Source: CBCPNA01 sp965120415 (lineage in GTDB: Bacteria; Bacillota; Clostridia; Lachnospirales; CAG-274). Taken from it: a stretch of 20,543 nucleotides of DNA. The translations under genes were made by a program, and so were the position numbers. The DNA is taken from contig CBCPNA010000012.1 in assembly GCA_965120415.1 (NCBI GenBank), positions 1 to 20,543 on the forward strand, given 5' to 3'. This document shows, in pieces, positions 15,803-20,543 of the stretch (position 1 is its first letter; each line of letters begins with the position of its first letter). The notes under the pieces are model-generated. The model was not told the origin of the DNA. It worked only from the letters and a program-made list of their open reading frames with translations, and did not search any database.

Positions 15803-17341
15803 TTACATTAAAGGAGCAAAAACTTTAAGCACAGAACGCAATAGGTGCCTAAATGCTGATACTTTGTTGCATTCTTCTAAAGTTATATTTTGACATTTTT
15901 CTAAAGTTTGTAAATAGTCTTTTTTAAGATCTAAAGCAACTTTGCTATTATACATCCATACCCCACATTCAAAATGCAAATATAAGCTCCTATAATCTAA
16001 ATTTATTGTACCTATTACTACATATAAATCATCCACAACAAAACTTTTAGCATGTATAAAGCCTGGGGTATATTCATAAATTTTTACTCCAGCTTCTATC
16101 AAATATTTATAATTAGACCTTGTAAGCTCAAAAACCATTTTTTTATCTGGTATATGTGGGGTTGTTATCCTAACATCGATACCCTTTTTTGCTGCTAAAG
16201 ATAGCGCAAGCGCCATATCATAATCTATTATTAAATAAGGGGTGTTTATATAAATATATTTTGTTGCATTATTTATTAAATCCATATAAATATTATTGCT
16301 TACTATTTCATTATCTATAGGGTTATCATCAAAAGGTATTATATAGCCATCTTTTTTAATTGAAGAAAAGTCTACTTTATACTTTTCATAATCTTCTTCT
16401 TTTTTTTGTATAATATTCCACATAGATAAAAACATAACAGTAAAGCTCCATACACAAGCTCCTTTTACCATTATGCCGGTGTCTTTCCAATGTCCAAATC
16501 TTTCTATCTTGTTTACATATTCGTCAGCAAGGTTTATACCACCAGTAAACGCAACCTTTCCATCTATAACTGCTATTTTTCTGTGTGTTCTATTGTTGTA
16601 CATAATTGTAAAAATAGGGTTAGCACGGTTAAAAACTAGACATTTTATACCATACTTTTCAAGTGTTCTAAAATACATACGTGAAAGAGTCATTATACAG
16701 CCAAAATCGTCATATATCACCCTAACCTCTACCCCTTTTTTAACCTTTTCTTTAAGTATTTTTAAAATAGACCCCCACATTTCTCCTTCTGATATTATAA
16801 AATATTCTATAAATATAAAATTTTCTGCCTTTTCAAGCTGTTTTAAAAGCTCTTCATAATATTCTTCTCCTATTTTAAAATATGTGCTATCTTCATTATA
16901 ATATATAGGGTGCTTGCTAATATTGCCTAAATAATTAGCTGTTTTGTAAGCTTGTAAGTTTTCTTCTTTTAGTTCATTTAATATATCATCATTTTGTAAC
17001 AATATATTTGTTACAGAATCCATATGATCTTTATAATAATTTTTACTAGATTTTACTAACTTTTTTGCAAATCTATTACTGCTAAATAATGAATAAAATA
17101 TCCAACCAAAAGCTGGAAAAGACATAATAGGTAAAAGCCATGCTATTTTATAAGAAGGGTTCATATTACTATCTAAAAGATACAATAATAAAAGTATACT
17201 AAGCACTATGCTAAAAATATAAAAATAAACAAAATATTGTTGAAATTTTGCAACTATAAAAACAATAACTAAAATTTGTATAAAAAAAGCTGTTAATAAA
17301 AATATTGCTCTTCCAAAAATAAATTCAAAAAACTTTTTCAT
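15803..17341 (-). CDS. cls: Cardiolipin synthase (PLD superfamily)
   Basis: The 512 residues have two N-terminal membrane segments (about 10-32 and 36-56), a PLDc_N-like region, and two phospholipase D catalytic motifs: H253-x-K255-x4-D260 (HRKIAVID) and H430-x-K432-x4-D437 (HAKSFVVD). The second is followed by GTINLDYRSL. This is the layout of bacterial cardiolipin synthase, which joins two phosphatidylglycerols at the membrane to make cardiolipin and glycerol. Both HKD motifs are complete, so activity is expected. The start follows GAGGAGG. The gene is alone on its strand; a promoter about 50-80 bases upstream is not distinct. Confidence 0.93.
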   Translation of the reverse strand: MKKFFEFIFGRAIFLLTAFFIQILVIVFIVAKFQQYFVYFYIFSIVLSILLLLYLLDSNMNPSYKIAWLLPIMSFPAFGWIFYSLFSSNRFAKKLVKSSKNYYKDHMDSVTNILLQNDDILNELKEENLQAYKTANYLGNISKHPIYYNEDSTYFKIGEEYYEELLKQLEKAENFIFIEYFIISEGEMWGSILKILKEKVKKGVEVRVIYDDFGCIMTLSRMYFRTLEKYGIKCLVFNRANPIFTIMYNNRTHRKIAVIDGKVAFTGGINLADEYVNKIERFGHWKDTGIMVKGACVWSFTVMFLSMWNIIQKKEEDYEKYKVDFSSIKKDGYIIPFDDNPIDNEIVSNNIYMDLINNATKYIYINTPYLIIDYDMALALSLAAKKGIDVRITTPHIPDKKMVFELTRSNYKYLIEAGVKIYEYTPGFIHAKSFVVDDLYVVIGTINLDYRSLYLHFECGVWMYNSKVALDLKKDYLQTLEKCQNITLEECNKVSAFRHLLRSVLKVFAPLM

Positions 17342-17484
17342 CTTTGCCTCCTCAAAAGTATTTTAATTTTCAAAATAATCAAATGTGTGTATAGTATTAT
17401 TTTTTCTAAAAAGTTTAAATATTGTTTTATTGTGTATTTAGACTTAAAATTTTTGATTATATCTTTTGCTATATAAGCTTTATT

Positions 17485-17780
17485 CTAAAGCAAATCTATA
17501 ACCGTAATAGCTAAAGCTTTTGCTGATGTTACATAGGCTAGCTCTTCATCTATAAGCTCATATTCTTTAGTATGCAGTTCTCCTTTTGTAGCTGATATAT
17601 AAAAAAGGGTGGGATACAAGGTATAAGGGAAATCTCCCCCTTCATTTGAATATACAATAGCACTTTTGTTATTATTAAATAATTTTAATATATTTTGGTT
17701 AAAAATATTGTTTAAGCTTTCATCTTTATTTTCATCAATTGCTTCTATGCGTAATATTTTTTAATTGTTCTAAATCTATA
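17485..17780 (-). pseudogene. Remnant of an M20D (AbgB-like) amidohydrolase with a large internal deletion
   Basis: A minus-strand frame ends at the TAG at 17485. It reads EAIDENKDESLNNIFNQNIL and then GGDFPYTLYPTLFYISATKG, ELHTKEYELIDEELAYVTSA and KALAITVIDLL. The first part resembles the extreme N-terminus of M20D amidohydrolases and the second their extreme C-terminus (the GD-x-x-Y-x-x-P-T, LHT and AAKALA-type ends). About 80% of a roughly 450-480 residue gene is absent. At the 5' end an AAGGAG (17786-17791) is followed by ATA GAT TTA GAA, where an ATG would be expected, and a frame shift separates this start from the rest. Start loss, frameshift and deletion together mark a dead gene. The family assignment is from recall of motifs, so moderate. 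Confidence 0.6.
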
Positions 17781-17853
17781 TTTTACTCCTTAATTGTTAT
17801 ATTTATATTTTACTATTTTTATTTAATTTTGCAATATTATTTATTTAAAAAGC

Positions 17854-17882
17854 TTGAATAAAATTTAAAAATTTGTTATAAT
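17854..17882 (+). promoter_or_regulatory. Promoter of the DUF2156 gene
   Basis: TTGAAT (17854-17859) and TATAAT (17877-17882) with a 17-base spacer, about 43 bases before the start codon at 17926. Confidence 0.8.
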
Positions 17883-17925
17883 GTTTATAAAATATATTAA
17901 GTTTTAATTGACGAAAGGGGTATTT

Positions 17926-18822
17926 ATGTTTAAGCCCGTATGTGCAGATAGTATAGATAAAATCAAGCCTTTTTTTGATTTAAGGTCAAGCAAAAGCTGT
18001 GATAGCGTTTTTTTTGATTATTTTTTATGGAAAGATTTTAATAATATAAAATACGCTATATTTAAAGATAAATATTTATTTTTTACAATAGAAGCTGAAG
18101 GTAGCCTTTATGCTGGCTTACCTATTTGTAAAGATGAAGATTTAAAAGGCGCTTTTTTTACATTAAAACAATATTTTAATAACGTTTTAAACCAAAAATT
18201 AAAAATATATTTAGCTGATGAAAAATATATCAATATATTAAATCTAGATAAAAACGAATTTGCTATAAATGAGCTTTTTGACTCTAGAGACTATATCTAT
18301 CTTGCTGAAAATTTAAAAATTCTTTCTGGTAAAAAGCTTAGGAAAAAGAAAAATCATATAAACTCCTTTTTAAAAGAAAATGAAGGTAATTTTTATTACA
18401 AAAAGCTTTTTAAAGATTCTAAACAAGAAATATTAAGCTTTTTAAACAGCTGGAAAATAAATAAAACAGACAATCTACATGAACAGCTAGATGCTGAAAT
18501 AAAAGCATTAGAAAATGTTTTAGACAATTTTGATAAATTAGATGTTTATATGGCTGGTATTTATGTAAACAGCAAGCTTGAGGCGTTTTCTATAGGCTCT
18601 TATAACAAAACAGAAAAGATGGCTATTATCCATATAGAAAAGGCAAACGCTAATATAAGGGGCTTATACCCTTATATTAATCAACAATTTATTATAAATG
18701 AATTTGCTGATGCGCTTTTTGTTAACCGTGAGGACGATTTAGGGTTAGAGTCTCTTAGAAAGGCTAAGCTTTCTTATGCTCCTATAGATTTTGTTAAAAA
18801 ATATCGAATAAGCGAAATATAA
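17926..18822 (+). CDS. DUF2156 / phosphatidylglycerol lysyltransferase C-terminal domain protein
   Basis: I choose the ATG at 17926 (MFKPVCADSIDKIKPFFDLR), preceded by GAAAGGGG; a TTG further upstream falls before this site. The 298 residues match the stand-alone DUF2156 proteins of Clostridia, a double GNAT-like fold related to the catalytic part of MprF (LPG synthase). Typical pieces are SCDSVFFDYFLWKDFNNIKY near the N-terminus, YLAENLKILSGKKLRKKKNH in the middle, and HIEKANANIRGLYPYINQQF with NREDDLGLESLRKAKLSYAP near the end. There is no membrane flippase region, so it is a soluble enzyme. Aminoacyl transfer to a lipid or other acceptor is possible, but the substrate of these short forms is not established. 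It is monocistronic with clear promoter and terminator. Confidence 0.85.
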   Translation: MFKPVCADSIDKIKPFFDLRSSKSCDSVFFDYFLWKDFNNIKYAIFKDKYLFFTIEAEGSLYAGLPICKDEDLKGAFFTLKQYFNNVLNQKLKIYLADEKYINILNLDKNEFAINELFDSRDYIYLAENLKILSGKKLRKKKNHINSFLKENEGNFYYKKLFKDSKQEILSFLNSWKINKTDNLHEQLDAEIKALENVLDNFDKLDVYMAGIYVNSKLEAFSIGSYNKTEKMAIIHIEKANANIRGLYPYINQQFIINEFADALFVNREDDLGLESLRKAKLSYAPIDFVKKYRISEI

Positions 18823-18853
18823 AAGCATCTTTTATAAGGTGCTTTTTGTTTTT
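18823..18853 (+). terminator. Terminator of the DUF2156 gene
   Basis: AAGCATCTT pairs with AAGGTGCTT (one G-U pair) around TTAT and is followed by TTTGTTTTT. It begins immediately after the stop codon. Confidence 0.85.
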
Positions 18854-18855
18854 AA

Positions 18856-18896
18856 TAAAAAAAGCTTATAAAAGATTTAACTTTAATAAGCTTTTA
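18856..18896 (-). terminator. Terminator of the glutathione peroxidase gene
   Basis: A perfect 10-base stem on the minus strand, AAAAGCTTAT with ATAAGCTTTT (18886-18895 and 18860-18869), is followed by T residues. It lies a few bases after the stop at 18902 and next to the convergent DUF2156 terminator. Confidence 0.8.
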
Positions 18897-18901
18897 TATA
18901 A

Positions 18902-19441
18902 TTATAACACTTCTTCTATCTTTGCCTTAATATTTTTGATTGGAGCTGTAGGCTCAAATCGACTTGCGATATTCCCCTCACGGTCTATCAAAAATTTTGT
19001 AAAATTCCATTTAACATTACCGTTATTTTTATAATCTTTATCCATAGCTTTAACAACCGGATTTAAAACTAAAGACATTGCTCCATTAAAGCCTTCAAAT
19101 GTTGTATTTTCTGCTAAATATTTATAAAGTGGTATTGCATTTTCTCCTATTACATCTATTTTTGAAAATTGTGGAAATGTAATACCAAAACGCCCTGTAC
19201 AAAAGGCGTGTATTTCTTCATCACTTCCTTTTGCCTGCTCTCTAAATTGATTGCAAGGAAAATCCAGTATTACAAAGCCTTCGTTTTGATATTTATCGTA
19301 TAATTCTTGCAACTCTTCATATTGTGGGGTAAATCCACATGCTGTTGCTGTATTTACGATTAGTAATACTTTGCCTTTATATTCTGAAAGTGATATTTCT
19401 TCTCCATCTTGTTTTTTTACTTTAAAATCATATATGCTCAT
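18902..19441 (-). CDS. Glutathione peroxidase family thiol peroxidase
   Basis: I place the start at 19441 (MSIYDFKVKKQDGEEI), preceded by AGGAGAG; an in-frame ATG 11 codons upstream overlaps the promoter-proximal leader and lacks a site. The product has 179 residues. The catalytic tetrad of the family is visible: C35 (NTATACGFTPQ), Q65 (FPCNQF), W145 and N146 (VKWNFTKF). The peroxidatic residue is ordinary cysteine, not selenocysteine. Bacterial members mostly use thioredoxin as reductant and remove hydrogen peroxide or lipid peroxides, a fitting role beside the oxygen-reducing flavodiiron protein. C81 may serve as the resolving cysteine, which I infer only from position. Own promoter and terminator. 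Confidence 0.94.
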   Translation of the reverse strand: MSIYDFKVKKQDGEEISLSEYKGKVLLIVNTATACGFTPQYEELQELYDKYQNEGFVILDFPCNQFREQAKGSDEEIHAFCTGRFGITFPQFSKIDVIGENAIPLYKYLAENTTFEGFNGAMSLVLNPVVKAMDKDYKNNGNVKWNFTKFLIDREGNIASRFEPTAPIKNIKAKIEEVL

Positions 19442-19475
19442 AATAATCTCTCCTAATAAGTAATTTTTATACATT

Positions 19476-19503
19476 ATTATATAATATATTTTTATTTTGT
19501 CAA
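19476..19503 (-). promoter_or_regulatory. Promoter of the glutathione peroxidase gene
   Basis: On the minus strand, a perfect TTGACA (19498-19503) and TATAAT (19476-19481) are separated by 16 bases. Leader to the start codon is about 35 bases. No clear PerR-type inverted repeat is recognised in the AT-rich spacer. Confidence 0.8.
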
Positions 19504-19537
19504 TATTTCATTTACCTATGCTAACATATTTTGTATT

Positions 19538-20356
19538 TTAATTACTTTCTTCTCTTAAATATTGCCGGCCGGTATGATCCATAAAATAATTTTCTTTATA
19601 TATAAGCTCTCCAACCGTCACTATTTCATAGCCTTTAGCTTTAAGCCCTTTTAAAATATCGTCCAGCGCATCTGGAGTATATTTTGCGTCATTATGAAAA
19701 AGTATAATAGAACCATTTTTTAAATTTTCATTATCCAAAACTTGCGATATCTCTTCCGACACTCCATATTCTTTCCAATCTAAGCTATCTATATCCCATT
19801 GTATTGTATAATAGCCTAATTCTTCAGCAGCAGCTAAAACAGTGTCATTATATTCGCCAAAAGGCGCTCTGTATAAATTCATTTCATAATTTAAAAGATT
19901 TTTTATTTTATTATGTACTTCTAGTATTTCATTTTTATTTTCTTCAAGGCTTAGTTGGCTACCATGTGGATGCGTATTGCTATGATTTGCTATTTCATGT
20001 CCTTCTTCATATATTCTTTTTACTTCATCTTCATATTCATCTATCCAATATCCACATAAAAAAAATGTTGCTTTAACATCATTATCTGCTAATATTTTCA
20101 GTAATTCTTCTGTATCATCTGCTCCCCAAGCTGCATCAAAGCTAATAGCTACCTTTTTTTCTTCTGTATTAACAGAATATATAGGTAAGCTTTTTTTAGA
20201 TTCTGTTGGAGCTGATATCGCTTGCGCTTGTAATTCTTTTTGCACTAAAGGCCTAAAAACTCCTATTATAGAAACATATATTAAAATTAAAAAAACAAAA
20301 TAATTAAAAACAACATTTTTCTTAAAAAATAAAAATATCTTTTTTAATTTATCCAT
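19538..20356 (-). CDS. Polysaccharide deacetylase, PdaB-like sporulation type
   Basis: The 272 residues have an N-terminal membrane anchor (about 15-35) and a short linker, then a NodB domain (about 65-260) facing outside the membrane. NodB motifs are visible: motif 1 ISFDAAWG with D74, motif 2 HSNTHPH (H125, H129), motif 3 RAPFGEY (R163) and a late LFHND (H221). Motif 1 has Ala where the usual metal-binding second Asp stands; ADD follows a few residues later. The FDxxWG form is, as I recall, typical of the PdaB/YbaN sporulation branch, so catalytic competence is uncertain. The family acts on peptidoglycan or cortex sugars. AAGGAG precedes the start. I see no convincing promoter in the 180 bases upstream and no clear terminator before the next promoter. 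Confidence 0.85.
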   Translation of the reverse strand: MDKLKKIFLFFKKNVVFNYFVFLILIYVSIIGVFRPLVQKELQAQAISAPTESKKSLPIYSVNTEEKKVAISFDAAWGADDTEELLKILADNDVKATFFLCGYWIDEYEDEVKRIYEEGHEIANHSNTHPHGSQLSLEENKNEILEVHNKIKNLLNYEMNLYRAPFGEYNDTVLAAAEELGYYTIQWDIDSLDWKEYGVSEEISQVLDNENLKNGSIILFHNDAKYTPDALDDILKGLKAKGYEIVTVGELIYKENYFMDHTGRQYLREESN

Positions 20357-20490
20357 AAAAACTCCTTAAAATAAATGTTTGTTTATAAAAACTTATTCAA
20401 AAAAGTAATATTTATTCTAAAAAGTTTATTTGAATACTTTTTGATTTTAAGATTGATTTTTGTTATAGGTTAAATTTTAAATCTCCCCCC

Positions 20491-20520
20491 AAACAAAAAA
20501 GACGGAAATCTCCGTCTTTT
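20491..20520 (-). terminator. Terminator, probably of a gene beyond the right edge
   Basis: AAAAGACGGA pairs with TCCGTCTTTT around a four-base loop, with a run of six T on the minus strand. A minus-strand stop (GAA TAA, 20526-20528) lies just before it, so a minus-strand gene may end at about 20526. Too little of it is in the window to identify. Confidence 0.75.
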
Positions 20521-20543
20521 CTTGCTTATTCATTTATAAGTTC

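Noticed and set aside
18902..19441. Selenocysteine at the catalytic site of the glutathione peroxidase
   Set aside because: The codon at residue 35 is TGT (Cys), not TGA.
20357..20420. Sigma-G promoter for the pdaB-like gene (TGAATA ... CATTTAT)
   Set aside because: The spacer and -10 do not fit the sigma-G consensus, and the site would leave almost no leader before the ribosome binding site.
1..20543. CRISPR array, insertion sequence, tRNA, rRNA or prophage genes
   Set aside because: No regular repeat-spacer pattern, transposase or integrase ORF, cloverleaf or rRNA signature was recognised by eye on either strand.

Overview
The window comes from a very AT-rich (GC clearly below 30% by eye), spore-forming, anaerobic Firmicute, most likely a member of the Clostridia. 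The reasons are AGGAGG-type ribosome binding sites, consensus TTGACA/TATAAT promoters, a SipL-type spore-coat morphogenetic protein, a PdaB-like sporulation deacetylase, a stand-alone flavodiiron protein, and clostridial-type neighbours such as fakA-recG. I cannot name the genus with confidence.

Layout, left to right. Positions 1-382 and 2080-2720 hold two diverged copies of the same minus-strand cassette. Each has a strong promoter, a small ORF of about 46-49 codons with a hydrophobic C-terminal half, and a gene for a secreted or membrane-anchored protein whose N-terminus is shared between copies. The left copy runs off the window edge. Its small ORF is broken, or made phase-variable, by a run of nine G. 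The right copy is complete and its second gene encodes about five units of an acidic 16-19 residue repeat. The housekeeping ATPase gene ychF lies between the copies. fprA (flavodiiron protein, plus strand) follows and converges on a four-gene minus-strand operon, fakA-recG-tkt-yhhQ (10551 to 4172). This operon has one promoter and short gaps throughout.

From 10740 to 14105 there is a small Cys/Gly-rich gene, possibly sporulation-linked, and then a three-gene BtuFCD/FecBCD-type ABC importer operon. Divergent from the importer is sipL with a plausible sigma-E promoter. A perfect-stem terminator separates sipL from a convergent cardiolipin synthase gene. Upstream of cls is a decayed M20D (AbgB-like) amidohydrolase reduced to its N- and C-terminal ends. 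After it come a DUF2156/LPG-synthase-C acyltransferase-like gene, a glutathione-peroxidase-family gene and a PdaB-like polysaccharide deacetylase gene. A terminator at the right edge probably belongs to the next minus-strand gene.

Most genes are ordinary core functions: translation-associated ATPase, oxygen/NO detoxification, pentose phosphate metabolism, DNA repair, fatty-acid kinase, envelope lipids and sporulation. The part I would call previously undescribed is the duplicated small-protein cassette flanking ychF, with its poly-G tract, near-perfect promoters and tandem-repeat secreted protein.
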